From positions 16,831-80,830 of the forward strand of contig JAFZRU010000010.1 in the NCBI GenBank assembly GCA_017619755.1: DNA of 64,000 nt, in the 5' to 3' direction. Numbering within the stretch: position 1 is the first letter of the stretch; each line of letters starts with the position of its first letter. The stretch comes from Prevotella sp. GTDB taxonomy: Bacteria; Bacteroidota; Bacteroidia; Bacteroidales; Bacteroidaceae. The translations under genes were made by a program, and so were the position numbers. Below, in pieces: positions 27,857 to 36,837 of the stretch. Below the pieces are notes generated by a model, which was not told the DNA's origin, did not search any database, and worked only from the letters and a program-made list of their open reading frames with translations.

Positions 27857-28941
27857 TTGTATTCGCCCTCCTCGCTCTCTTTAAGGAATTGCAGGAACCT
27901 CTTCACGCCCTCTTCCACAAAGATGGTGGGGTTGTAATCCAACTCACGCCTTGCCTTGTCGATGTTGGGGCATCTGCGTTGTGGATTGTTGGTGAGATAT
28001 TCCTTGTCGTCTGATGTGGCGTATTTCACTTCGCCCTTGTATCCGAAGATTTCTCTTCCTGCGCTGACATAGATGTCGGCCAGTTGTGCGATGGTGATTT
28101 CAGGCTTCTCGATACCTATGTTATAATATCCATAGTTGCCATGGACAAGTATCTTGAGGTATCCGCAAATGGAGTCTGCGATGTAGCAGAATGTTCTTGT
28201 GGGTGTGCCGTTGGAGAGTATTTCAATGTCCCTGCCCTGCATGATGGCAAGAGCGAAGTCTGCCGGTACTCGCTTGTCTCCAATGCGCATGCCCGGTCCG
28301 TAGTTGTTGAACGGCCTTGCCACACCGATGGGCATGTTGTATTTTTGTGCGAAGAGCATGCACATGGTTTCACCGAAGCGCTTCGACTCGTCGTAGCATG
28401 CTCTCGGACCCGTGGGGCAAACGTTGCCATTGTAGTCTTCCGACGTTGGCACGTGAGCAGGGTCTGGGTCGCCATAGAGTTCACTGGATGAATAGAACAG
28501 GAAGCCCTTGATGTTGCGTTGGCAATAGAAGTCGAGCAGTGAGCGCAACCCCCAGATGTTGGCATCGAGTGTCTCGATGGGGTATTTCCTATAAAACATA
28601 GGAGAGGCGATGGAAGCCATGTGGATGATGAGGTCGGCCTCTTCAGCCCCTTCGACGTCGGCGATGTTGTCACTGATGATGTCAAATTTCTGAATGTTGA
28701 ACACCGGATTCTGCTCCAGTTTTGTAATCCAAGCAGGATGACCGAGCATGAAATTATCGAGGCCGATCACTTTCTTCACCCCGAGTTGCTCGGCGGTTTG
28801 AGCGAAGAAGTTCATGAAATAGTAGCCCAAGAAGCCTCCGCATCCTGTGATGAGGATGGTGGAACCTTGGAATTGTGCACGCTCTTGGGCGTTGAGGCCT
28901 TCGAGGGTGTGTTGGATGTCTTTGGTGAGAATGTTTTGCAT
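27850..28941 (-). CDS. NAD-dependent epimerase/dehydratase, UDP-glucuronate decarboxylase-like
   Basis: A short-chain dehydrogenase-type protein of 363 residues with start MQNILTKD. The NAD loop ITGCGGFLG lies near residue 30 and the active-site Tyr-Lys pair in GPRACYDESKR. That segment, the following ETMC, and an SEDYNGNVCPTGPRA stretch resemble UDP-xylose synthases closely. It would decarboxylate UDP-glucuronate to UDP-xylose with bound NAD. A frame reaching back to 29028 lies within the preceding licD and is not needed. It starts four bases after that licD and overlaps ugd by seven bases, so it is tightly coupled. Confidence 0.8.
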   Translation of the reverse strand: MQNILTKDIQHTLEGLNAQERAQFQGSTILITGCGGFLGYYFMNFFAQTAEQLGVKKVIGLDNFMLGHPAWITKLEQNPVFNIQKFDIISDNIADVEGAEEADLIIHMASIASPMFYRKYPIETLDANIWGLRSLLDFYCQRNIKGFLFYSSSELYGDPDPAHVPTSEDYNGNVCPTGPRACYDESKRFGETMCMLFAQKYNMPIGVARPFNNYGPGMRIGDKRVPADFALAIMQGRDIEILSNGTPTRTFCYIADSICGYLKILVHGNYGYYNIGIEKPEITIAQLADIYVSAGREIFGYKGEVKYATSDDKEYLTNNPQRRCPNIDKARRELDYNPTIFVEEGVKRFLQFLKESEEGEYKW

Positions 28942-28945
28942 GTTG

Positions 28946-29767
28946 CTATGTTGTTTTGTTTTTATATTCCCTGTATGGCATGTCGAGGTCGAGGATGTGG
29001 AAGTTGTGCTGCCGTTGGTGTTCGCCATCGGGTATCTTCATATAGTCCCCATACATCTGTGTCAAGTAGTGCTTGTAGTTCTTCACGCCCATGACGATTT
29101 CTCCCTCGAAGAGGTACGGCGCATAAACGCCCTCCACTTCCTTGGGCATCACGCCTTTCAATCCGTCCGTGTAGTCGGCCACCAAGTGCGTGGTGTTGTA
29201 GTCATACTTGGTGAGGAGTTTCCTGATTTTGCGCTGCAACCGTTCCATGGTGGTCACTTTGCGGGTGATGAGCGGCACCCATGAGTTGGGACCCCTTCCG
29301 TGGCGGTAAGGGTCGCGATGTATCCAGTAGAGTGCTTGCCTGAGCAACCCATAGCGTGCAAAATGCAGTTTTCTTGCCACCATGTTGTCTGGCACGGCGT
29401 CAAGCGGGAAGACATCTACATAAATACCACCCAGGTAACTGAGATGAAGTCGCTCAATAAGCGTCGTGGATGCGTCTTGCACCTTTCCGAAGGGCAATGG
29501 GTATTGGTTGTCGTTTTCCGGGCAGACAAACTCGTATGGTTCGGGCAGCCATTCTTTGCTGTGTGCGATGAACCGCTCGTAGTCGGGCCTGGGCATGAGG
29601 ATGTCCATGTCGTCATCCCATGGGATGAATCCCTTGTGCCTGACAGCGCCGAGCAGACTCCCTGCGAAGATGCCATAGGTGAGTCCATGCTCCTTGCAAG
29701 TCTGGTCGATGGCCAGCAGCACTTTCAGCATGCGGTCTTGTAACGGTCGGATGTCGTATGTGGCCAC
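28946..29767 (-). CDS. LicD-family phosphotransferase (first copy)
   Basis: A protein of 273 residues with the LicD core GSLLGAVRHKG and PWDDDMDILMPRPDYE near residues 36-65. It belongs to the family that moves phosphocholine or similar groups from CDP donors onto glycans. It is placed directly between rfbF, which makes a CDP-sugar, and the UDP-xylose synthase-like gene. Gaps are 21 bases upstream and four bases downstream. The acceptor is presumably a capsule or LPS sugar; this is inferred from context only. Confidence 0.86.
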   Translation of the reverse strand: MATYDIRPLQDRMLKVLLAIDQTCKEHGLTYGIFAGSLLGAVRHKGFIPWDDDMDILMPRPDYERFIAHSKEWLPEPYEFVCPENDNQYPLPFGKVQDASTTLIERLHLSYLGGIYVDVFPLDAVPDNMVARKLHFARYGLLRQALYWIHRDPYRHGRGPNSWVPLITRKVTTMERLQRKIRKLLTKYDYNTTHLVADYTDGLKGVMPKEVEGVYAPYLFEGEIVMGVKNYKHYLTQMYGDYMKIPDGEHQRQHNFHILDLDMPYREYKNKTT

Positions 29768-29788
29768 GTTGATGATGTTTGGTGTCTC

Positions 29789-30565
29789 TTACTTGTTGTT
29801 GGTTGCCCATGGGGCGTTGCCGGAGTCCCACAATTGGTTGAGGAGGTCGCGGTCGCGCACGGTGTCCATGCATTGCCAGAAGCCTTCGTGCCGATAGGTT
29901 TTGAGTTGACCCTCCGCTGCCAAGCGCTCCAAAGGCTCACGCTCGAAAGTGGTGAGGTCGTTGTCGATGTAATCAAACACCTTTGGATTTAACACGAAGA
30001 ATCCTCCGTTGATCCATCCTTGGTTGAGTTGTGGCTTCTCCTTGAACGAGCGAACATAGTCGTTGTCGTCGATTTGTAATTCACCAAAACGGGCGGTGGG
30101 GTGCACGGCTGTCACCATGGCAAGTGTCCCTGCCTTGTAGTAGCTGCTCACAAGTTTCGAGATGTCCACGTCGGAGACGGCATCGCCGTAGGTCACCATG
30201 AAATCCTCGTTGCCGATGATGTCCTTGAGCCTGAGTATGCGTCCACCCGTCATGGATGCGGCACCGGTGTCCACTAATGACACGCGCCAGTTGGTGGTGT
30301 GCTCGTTGAGGTATTTCACCGAATTGTCGGAGAGGTCGATGGTGAAATCGTGGTTGAGTGCGTAATATTGCAGGAAATAATTCTTGATGACCTCTCCCTT
30401 GTATCCCAGGGCAATGACAAAGTCGTTGTATCCGTAGCGAGCATAGTGGTTCATGATGTGCCACAAGATGGGCCTCCCACCAATTTCCACCATGGGCTTG
30501 GGAATGAGTTTGGTGTATTCCGACAGCCGGGTTCCAAAGCCACCGGCGAGTATCACGGTTTTCAT
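29789..30565 (-). CDS. rfbF: Glucose-1-phosphate cytidylyltransferase
   Basis: A cytidylyltransferase of 258 residues making CDP-glucose from glucose-1-phosphate and CTP. It begins MKTVILAGGFGTRLSE and carries KPMVEIGGRPILWHI, VTYGDAVSDVD and FWQCMDTVRD, all typical of RfbF; the length matches (about 257). CDP-glucose 4,6-dehydratase (rfbG) is not next to it, so the fate of CDP-glucose is open. It lies four bases after the aminotransferase gene and 21 bases before licD. Confidence 0.92.
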   Translation of the reverse strand: MKTVILAGGFGTRLSEYTKLIPKPMVEIGGRPILWHIMNHYARYGYNDFVIALGYKGEVIKNYFLQYYALNHDFTIDLSDNSVKYLNEHTTNWRVSLVDTGAASMTGGRILRLKDIIGNEDFMVTYGDAVSDVDISKLVSSYYKAGTLAMVTAVHPTARFGELQIDDNDYVRSFKEKPQLNQGWINGGFFVLNPKVFDYIDNDLTTFEREPLERLAAEGQLKTYRHEGFWQCMDTVRDRDLLNQLWDSGNAPWATNNK

Positions 30566-30569
30566 ATCT

Positions 30570-31679
30570 TTATAATTGGTTGATGGTGTCGCATATCAGT
30601 TTGATGTCATCCTCTGTCAGTTCAGGATGCATGGGTATGGAAATGATCCGCTCATACACGGCCTCGGTGACGGGGAGTGAATAGTCGCTTTTGAAATATG
30701 TGAGAAGGTGGTTGGGGAAATATTGTATGCCATACTGTATGTCCAAAGCCTTGAAGGCCTCTTCCAGTTGCTTGCGCTTGCCATTGAGAATCTCCAACGG
30801 GAAGATGTGAGGCACAATCTCGTTGGCGTAGTCCATGGGGATGAGCCGCACGTTGGGATTATTGGCAAGCCGCCGCGTGTATTCCATGGCAATCTCCCTG
30901 CGTCGTGGTGCGAACTCCTTCTCGAACCTTGATAGTTGCACGAGGCCAATGGCGGCGAAGATGTTGCTCATGTGGTAGCGATAGCCTTGGTCCACCACGT
31001 CAAAAGTCCAACTTCTTTTTCCGGCATATCTTTTTTCCGAGTCTTTCTCCACGCCGAGCAGTCGTGCGTCGCTCGCTTTCTGTATGACTTCCGGGTCGGA
31101 GGAAAAAAGCGCGCCTCCCTCACCTGAAGTGATGTTCTTGATACCATCAAAGCTGAAGCATACCACGTCGCCTGCGGAGCCAATCTTCCGCCCTTCGCAG
31201 GTGCATCCAAAAGAGTGGGCGGCATCTTCCACCAATCTCAAATGGTGCTTCTTGGCAAATTCCTGGTAGCGGAGGGCCATGGAGCAGTTGCTGCCGTAAT
31301 ATACGGGCATCATGGCGGTGGTGCGGGGGGTGATGCGCCGCTCAGCATCGTCAAGGTCAAGTGTAAGGGAAATGGGGTCGATTTCGCAGCACACGGGGAT
31401 GCATTTGGCGCCTGTGATGGCTTGCAGGGAGGCCACGAAGGTGAACGACGGGACGAGCACTTCGTCACCCGGACGAGTGACGGCTTGAATGGCAAGATGC
31501 AGCGCCGCCGTGCCGCTGTTGACACAGACACAACGTCTTCCGCCGCCAATGTATTCTTCCAAGGCATGCTCGAAAGCCCCCACGGTCTCTCCCATGCCGA
31601 GGTAACTTATGTCTTCTATGATGTGGGCCACGGCTTCGGCTTCTGCCTTTCCGACGACCGATTTAGACAGTCTGATCAT
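30570..31679 (-). CDS. DegT/DnrJ/EryC1/StrS sugar aminotransferase
   Basis: A PLP enzyme of 369 residues starting at MIRLSKSVVG. The VNSGTAALHLAIQA segment and the PLP lysine K181 in SFDGIKNITSGEGG are classical for sugar aminotransferases. It transfers an amino group to a nucleotide-linked ketosugar for surface glycans. It is the first gene of the ten-gene minus-strand array, with a -7 box 21 bases before the ATG; a longer frame to 31754 would contain that box. The substrate is unknown because no matching dehydratase is in view. Confidence 0.9.
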   Translation of the reverse strand: MIRLSKSVVGKAEAEAVAHIIEDISYLGMGETVGAFEHALEEYIGGGRRCVCVNSGTAALHLAIQAVTRPGDEVLVPSFTFVASLQAITGAKCIPVCCEIDPISLTLDLDDAERRITPRTTAMMPVYYGSNCSMALRYQEFAKKHHLRLVEDAAHSFGCTCEGRKIGSAGDVVCFSFDGIKNITSGEGGALFSSDPEVIQKASDARLLGVEKDSEKRYAGKRSWTFDVVDQGYRYHMSNIFAAIGLVQLSRFEKEFAPRRREIAMEYTRRLANNPNVRLIPMDYANEIVPHIFPLEILNGKRKQLEEAFKALDIQYGIQYFPNHLLTYFKSDYSLPVTEAVYERIISIPMHPELTEDDIKLICDTINQL

Positions 31680-31700
31680 AACATTATTATATAAAACATG

Positions 31701-31708
31701 CAAATTTA
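31701..31708 (-). promoter_or_regulatory. -7 promoter box for the aminotransferase-led array
   Basis: The minus strand reads TAAATTTG, a full consensus match, 21 bases before the aminotransferase ATG. A TTG about 16 bases further upstream could serve as the -33 element. It is the only clear promoter box I noted for the genes down to 18572. Confidence 0.6.
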
Positions 31709-31790
31709 CGAAAAATATTTGAATCAAGAGCCGAATATGAAGGAGAAAAAGCAATTTTCCTGCGTTTTCTTGATGTAGCCATGTTTTCTT

Positions 31791-32864
31791 CTATGTCAAA
31801 TCGCGAAGGGCTTTCTCCAATGCCTTTTGGAAAAAGCCGCCATTGGCGAGACGGTCGCTCACCCGCCGTACATTTTTTTTCATCGAAGCCATCTCCTCGT
31901 TGGTGATGCTGGTGAGCAAGGAATTGAGTTCCCTGATACTTCCCACGCACTTTCCAATCCCTTCGCTTTCCACCAAACTTGCCAATGCCGCCTCTTTCCA
32001 AATGATGACCGGCATGCCGGCCCTCAGGTAGAACGAAACCTTGTGCGGGCTGTTATATCGCAGATATTCCCCGAAACTACCCGTGCAGCTGTCGATGTCA
32101 TCACCGTCCCACACGAATCCAAAATCGCCCTCCACGCCCTCAATGAACTTGTCTGCCGGCATGAAGTCATGAAAGATGAGACGGTCGTTGTCCCGAAGCG
32201 AAGGCAATCCCGAACGGTTGCCATAGATGTGCATCTTGTACCCGTCTATCACATCGGGCAATTGCAAAATGAAGGCGTTTTTCCTCATGGCCAAGGCACC
32301 GGCATATACTATGGAACGCTCGCCGGATGGTGTTTCTCCATGCTCGGCAGCAGAGGAATGCGAGCGATAGTCAAACAACCCCAACGCACCCAAGGGGTGG
32401 CTGTATCCATTGTCTGCGAGCCATTGTTGCATCACCTCGTTGGAGGCGATGACATAGTCGGCGTGCATGAGACGGTTGATTTCCTGTTGCACCGTGAGTT
32501 TCTTGCGACGCATGGAACCCAGGTCGTGGATGAGTGTAACCACTCGCGCCCCCTTTAGATGGGCCACACGACATAGGAAGGAGAAATATTTCTTGACGGG
32601 GTATTGCAGCACCACCACATCGTTCCGTCTCACACGCATGCAGTATGCCAACACGCCTGTCAAGTCGAGTATGAACTTGAGAACCTTGTTGTCATAAAAA
32701 GTGCGGGGAAGCCCCAGATTGACGGCTCCCATTTCCTTCAAAGTGTCCTCGTTGTCGGTCTTTGCCTTGTTGCCCGACCCCTCCACGCCGCGATAATTGC
32801 GTGTGAGGTAGCACAAGCGGTAACTGTGGGCGGACGGTGCCGCATCAACTACTTTACTCCCCAT
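31791..32864 (-). CDS. Glycosyltransferase (galactofuranosyltransferase-like)
   Basis: A cytoplasmic protein of 357 residues. An N-terminal Rossmann-type half contains LIHDLGSMRRKK near residue 113, a segment shared with bacterial galactofuranosyltransferase-like proteins of the WbbI type. The C-terminal half (IVYAGALAMRKN, HDFMPADKFIEG, YNSPHKVSFYLRAGMPVI) is a GT-B nucleotide-sugar-binding half. It should add one sugar to a surface glycan; donor and linkage are not determinable. It has its own promoter, and its stop lies 111 bases from the aminotransferase start on the same strand. Confidence 0.78.
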   Translation of the reverse strand: MGSKVVDAAPSAHSYRLCYLTRNYRGVEGSGNKAKTDNEDTLKEMGAVNLGLPRTFYDNKVLKFILDLTGVLAYCMRVRRNDVVVLQYPVKKYFSFLCRVAHLKGARVVTLIHDLGSMRRKKLTVQQEINRLMHADYVIASNEVMQQWLADNGYSHPLGALGLFDYRSHSSAAEHGETPSGERSIVYAGALAMRKNAFILQLPDVIDGYKMHIYGNRSGLPSLRDNDRLIFHDFMPADKFIEGVEGDFGFVWDGDDIDSCTGSFGEYLRYNSPHKVSFYLRAGMPVIIWKEAALASLVESEGIGKCVGSIRELNSLLTSITNEEMASMKKNVRRVSDRLANGGFFQKALEKALRDLT

Positions 32865-32891
32865 TTTCCTTTGGATTGATTGATTTTAGTG

Positions 32892-32899
32892 CAAAAATA
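32892..32899 (-). promoter_or_regulatory. -7 promoter box for the glycosyltransferase
   Basis: The minus strand reads TATTTTTG followed by CAC, 27 bases before the ATG at 32864. Confidence 0.58.
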
Positions 32900-33037
32900 T
32901 ATAAAAAAATCAAAGAAGGTCGTTTTTGAGCTAAAAAAATGAGAGGAAAACCTCCCCAATAACCGTCAAATGGGCATTACAGCAAGTTTTTCTCCCTTTT
33001 TTGTGTATTTTTCCACCTCAAAGCGATGAAAAATGCC

Positions 33038-33045
33038 TACCTTTG
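33038..33045 (+). promoter_or_regulatory. -7 promoter box for pectate lyase 2
   Basis: TACCTTTG followed by CATC, with T-rich sequence about 20-25 bases upstream. It lies 40 bases before the ATG at 33086 and inside the longer open frame, so it sets the start. Confidence 0.68.
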
Positions 33046-33085
33046 CATCCATCATCAACCAACTACCACTAATTACACCAAAATC

Positions 33086-35827
33086 ATGCTAAAACGCTAT
33101 TTTTCCTTCCCCTTGCACCGCCATGGTGGTGCCTTCCTTTTGGCCGCCTTGCTTCTTCCCCTTGGCTCACCCAAGGCCATGTTGCTAAGCGCACAAGAAA
33201 AGCCTCAACTGAAAGTGGACATCAGCATCGCCAACCGTAGCGACGAGGAAACCCTTGAACCCGGCTATACCTGTTGGCGAGTGAAACAGGGCAAAAGCGA
33301 CACGATGACGGAGAACGGCATCACCATCACCCTCTTATGCCCCACCGACGCTGACTACGACCTCCGCACCGGCTGGAGCAAATCGTATATACAAAATGCC
33401 GACAACAAGTCGAAGAACGGTCGTCTCACCTATGACGGCATCAACCTCGACCCCAACACCTACGGCTCGTTCACCCTTCGCATTGCGGGACTACCCGTCG
33501 GTCGCCACACGCTTCAGACCTACCACAACTGTTGGGAGAACCCGGAGCGTTTCTATGCCGCGCCCATGACCATCAAGTGCAACGGCGTGGTGATACATGA
33601 GCGTGTCGAACTGTCCTTCGGACAAGCAGTGGCCGCCAATGCCAGCCTCGTGACCACCACCTTCGACATCGTCCAAGAGGGAGAAGTGGTGGAACTGGAG
33701 TTCTCCACCTCCGCCGACGCCCCCGGCACACCTTCCGCCGGACAGACCAATGCCTATTATTCACCTTTGTGCAACGGTTTCGAACTCAACACGGCAAGCA
33801 TCGCCTCACAAGCGAAAGACCCAAGCCCCGCCAATGGTGACATGCATGTGGATGCCGACGAGACGCATGGCCTCGCTCTCAAATGGTCGCCAGCCAATAG
33901 CGAAGTGAAAGAGCACCGCCTCTACTTCGCGCTCGACAGCATGGAACTGGCCTCCAAGCAAGCCGATGCCATCCTGGCATACGCCGACACGACTTACCAA
34001 GTAGATGGCCTCTACTCGATGAACACCTATTACTGGCGCGTGGACGAGGTGGATGCCAACGGTCAGGTGACAGAAGGCATGACATGGAAATTCAAACCAC
34101 GGCAGTTGGCATTCCCCGGTGCGGAAGGTTATGGACGCTTTGCACAAGGCGGACGCGGCGGCAGTGTTTATCATGTGACCAACTTGAACAACGACCACAA
34201 TCCCGGTTCGTTGCTATACGGTTTGGTGGACATCACCGAACCGCATACCATCGTCTTCGATGTCTCAGGTCTCATCGTCATGGATTTCAGTTCTGTTTTC
34301 ACCAAGCCCAACATCACCATCGCCGGGCAAACAGCACCGGGAAAGGGCGTCTGTTTGAAAAATTCCAACGTGAACATCGGTTCTGACAACATCTGTCGCT
34401 TCATGCGCTTCAAGAGAGGATATGGCGATACCGGCAACGCCATGGGCATGTCGGGTTCCGACCATGCCATCGTGGACCACACCACGGCGGCTTGGGGCAC
34501 CGACGAGACGGTATCTGGAAGAGGGGCCAAGAACGTCAGTTTCCAATATTCCATCATCGCAGAGGCGCTCGGCATCGCCGACCACAAGAACTACGCCGCC
34601 GGCACCAACCATGGTTTCGCCGCCACCATCGATGGAAAGATTGGATCGTGGCATCATAACCTATTGGTGAACTGCAATGGTCGCAACTGGAGCATGGGTG
34701 GCGGCATGGACGGCACCAACACCGCCATCGGACAAATGGACATCTTCAACAACGTGGTCTATAACTGGTATGGCAGAACCACTGACGGCAACTGCCACGA
34801 GGTGAATTTTGTGGGCAACTATTACAAGATGGGACCGGATACAAAGCGCACCGAACTCTTCATCCAACAATATGAGAACGTGGGTTCGCCGGAGAGTACC
34901 TGGCGTGCCTATGTCAATGGAAACATACGCGAGAACAAGAACCACACCCTTAGTCACGACAAGAAGGGCGACACCTATAAAATTCAACTTTCCAATGGCG
35001 ACCCCGGCCCCACCTACGAGACCATCGTCGATGCCCCGTTCTTTCCCTCATACGCCGTCATCCACACCGCCGAGGACGCCTTGAAAATCGTCACCAGCGA
35101 CGCCGGGGCCACCATGCCCATGCGCGATGACCAACACGTCCGTGTGGTAAGGGAGACGGTGGACGGCACTTACACCTATACGGGGTCGCGCTCGCATATC
35201 AAGGGAGAAATCGACCATGAAGATGATTGCGGGGGCTTTGAGGCCTACCCGGAAGAAAATCGTCCGGCAGACTACGATACCGACCAAGACGGCATGCCCA
35301 ACTGGTATGAGAAGTTGATTGGCAGCGACCCGTCCACGGCGAACCACAACGACGACCCCGACCATGACGGATGGACGCTCTTGGAAGACTATTTGGAGTT
35401 TATGGCGCATCCCTACCTTATCCTCCAACCAGAATCCAACGGAACTGTCAATGTGGCTCCATTTTTCAGGGGATTCAAGAAGTCGCCCTCCTACTCCATT
35501 GAAACGGAAAGCAATCTTTTTACAGCGACCATTAACGACTCCATCATCACCGTCAATGCCAAGGCTGAAGGAGGCATTGGCACGCTCACCATGCGTGTGA
35601 CCGACAGCGAGGGCACATCGTTCAGCCAACGACTGAGCATTGCCGTCACAGGAGAGAACACGGGTATCGCACCGATGTGGAAGGAAGAAAAAACCGAGGT
35701 GGTAAGTCGTGAGTTCTTCACCCTTGACGGAAAGAAAGTGACGCAGTTCGTCCCGCAAGAGGTCTATCTGATGAAAGAAACCTACAAAAACGGGGACACC
35801 CGCACCATGAAAGTGGTGAAAAACTAA
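33086..35827 (+). CDS. Large secreted multidomain pectate lyase (PL1-like)
   Basis: A protein of 913 residues with a signal peptide from MLKRYFSF, cleaved near LLSAQ. An N-terminal beta-rich region (about residues 35-235) has a carbohydrate-binding look, followed by a fibronectin-III-like module (about 240-340, ending YWRVDEVDANG). The lyase domain opens with FPGAEGYGRFAQGGRGG and carries IVDHTTAAWGTDE in its core. A TSP3-type DTDQDGMPNWYE and a cadherin-like segment come after, then a tail (FFTLDGKKV onward) like that of pectate lyase 1. It should cleave pectin-type uronans outside the cell. It stands alone between a divergent glycosyltransferase and hisG. Confidence 0.82.
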   Translation: MLKRYFSFPLHRHGGAFLLAALLLPLGSPKAMLLSAQEKPQLKVDISIANRSDEETLEPGYTCWRVKQGKSDTMTENGITITLLCPTDADYDLRTGWSKSYIQNADNKSKNGRLTYDGINLDPNTYGSFTLRIAGLPVGRHTLQTYHNCWENPERFYAAPMTIKCNGVVIHERVELSFGQAVAANASLVTTTFDIVQEGEVVELEFSTSADAPGTPSAGQTNAYYSPLCNGFELNTASIASQAKDPSPANGDMHVDADETHGLALKWSPANSEVKEHRLYFALDSMELASKQADAILAYADTTYQVDGLYSMNTYYWRVDEVDANGQVTEGMTWKFKPRQLAFPGAEGYGRFAQGGRGGSVYHVTNLNNDHNPGSLLYGLVDITEPHTIVFDVSGLIVMDFSSVFTKPNITIAGQTAPGKGVCLKNSNVNIGSDNICRFMRFKRGYGDTGNAMGMSGSDHAIVDHTTAAWGTDETVSGRGAKNVSFQYSIIAEALGIADHKNYAAGTNHGFAATIDGKIGSWHHNLLVNCNGRNWSMGGGMDGTNTAIGQMDIFNNVVYNWYGRTTDGNCHEVNFVGNYYKMGPDTKRTELFIQQYENVGSPESTWRAYVNGNIRENKNHTLSHDKKGDTYKIQLSNGDPGPTYETIVDAPFFPSYAVIHTAEDALKIVTSDAGATMPMRDDQHVRVVRETVDGTYTYTGSRSHIKGEIDHEDDCGGFEAYPEENRPADYDTDQDGMPNWYEKLIGSDPSTANHNDDPDHDGWTLLEDYLEFMAHPYLILQPESNGTVNVAPFFRGFKKSPSYSIETESNLFTATINDSIITVNAKAEGGIGTLTMRVTDSEGTSFSQRLSIAVTGENTGIAPMWKEEKTEVVSREFFTLDGKKVTQFVPQEVYLMKETYKNGDTRTMKVVKN

Positions 35828-35907
35828 AAACGTGCATTGTGCTTTCTCGATAAGTGGGGTTCATTGAAAAAAGAATGAAAATCCTTGGTTTTTTTAACAG
35901 AAATGAA

Positions 35908-35915
35908 TAATTTTG
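35908..35915 (+). promoter_or_regulatory. -7 promoter box for hisGDC
   Basis: TAATTTTG followed by CATC lies 26 bases before the hisG ATG at 35942. Confidence 0.62.
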
Positions 35916-35941
35916 CATCGAATTTCTAAGGAATATAGTAA

Positions 35942-36793
35942 ATGTTAAGAATAGCTGTACAATCCAAGGGCCGTCTTTACGAGGACACCCTCCACCTCCT
36001 TGCCGAGGCAGACATCAAGATTAGTTCCATCAAGCGCACGCTTTTAGTGCAGTCCACCAATTTTCCTCTTGAGGTGCTTTACCTCCGCGATGACGACATC
36101 CCCCAGAGCGTGGCTTCGGGGGTGGCCGACATCGGCGTTGTGGGTGAGAACGAATTCGAGGAGCGTGGCGAACCGGCTGAGATAGTCGAGCGATTGGGCT
36201 TCAGCAAGTGCCGTCTTTCCCTTGCCATTCCCAAGGAAACAGCCTACACCGGTTTGGAGTGGTTTGAAGGCAAGAAAGTGGCCACCTCCTACCCCAACAT
36301 CCTCCGCCGCTTCATGGAGAGCAAGGGCATACATGTCGAGGTGCATGTCATCACCGGCAGCGTGGAGATTTCCCCCGGCATCGGCTTGGCCGACGCCATC
36401 TTCGACATTGTAAGCAGTGGTTCCACATTGGTGAGCAACAACTTGCGAGAGGTGGAGGTGGTGATGCAGAGCGAGGCACTGTTGATAGGTTACAAGGGAA
36501 TGGACGAGACGAAGCGCGAAACGCTGAGGGAACTGCTCTTCCGCATCGGTGCCGTACGTCAGGCGGAAGACAAGAAATATGTGCGCATGAATGTTCCTCG
36601 CAACCGTTTGGAAGAAATCATCGACGTGCTGCCGGGGTTGAAGAGTCCCACCATCATCCCCCTTGCCGACGAGGCCTGGTGCTGTGTGCACACCGTCCTC
36701 GACCAACGCCGTTTTTGGGAAATCATCGGCCGATTGAAGGAACTTGGCGCCCAAGGCATTCTTGTCACCCCCATTGAAAAAATGATATTGTAG
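35942..36793 (+). CDS. hisG: ATP phosphoribosyltransferase, long form
   Basis: A protein of 283 residues catalysing the first step of histidine synthesis, joining ATP and PRPP. It opens LRIAVQSKGRLYEDT, has the GVADIGVVGENEF segment near residue 60, and a PRPP-loop-like SSGSTLVSNNL near residue 160. The C-terminal ACT-like regulatory domain (SPTIIPLADEAW onward) marks the long, histidine-inhibited form that needs no HisZ. It is the first gene of hisG-hisD-hisC, with a 44-base gap to hisD. Confidence 0.96.
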   Translation: MLRIAVQSKGRLYEDTLHLLAEADIKISSIKRTLLVQSTNFPLEVLYLRDDDIPQSVASGVADIGVVGENEFEERGEPAEIVERLGFSKCRLSLAIPKETAYTGLEWFEGKKVATSYPNILRRFMESKGIHVEVHVITGSVEISPGIGLADAIFDIVSSGSTLVSNNLREVEVVMQSEALLIGYKGMDETKRETLRELLFRIGAVRQAEDKKYVRMNVPRNRLEEIIDVLPGLKSPTIIPLADEAWCCVHTVLDQRRFWEIIGRLKELGAQGILVTPIEKMIL

Positions 36794-36837
36794 CGTCTTT
36801 CCGGCAACACAAGGAAAAGGACAGTAAATCAGGAAAA

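Noticed and set aside
33086-35827. A classical T9SS C-terminal sorting domain on the secreted lyases
   Set aside because: The tails (FTLDG onward) are short and only loosely similar; they were noted in the entries but not called as sorting domains.
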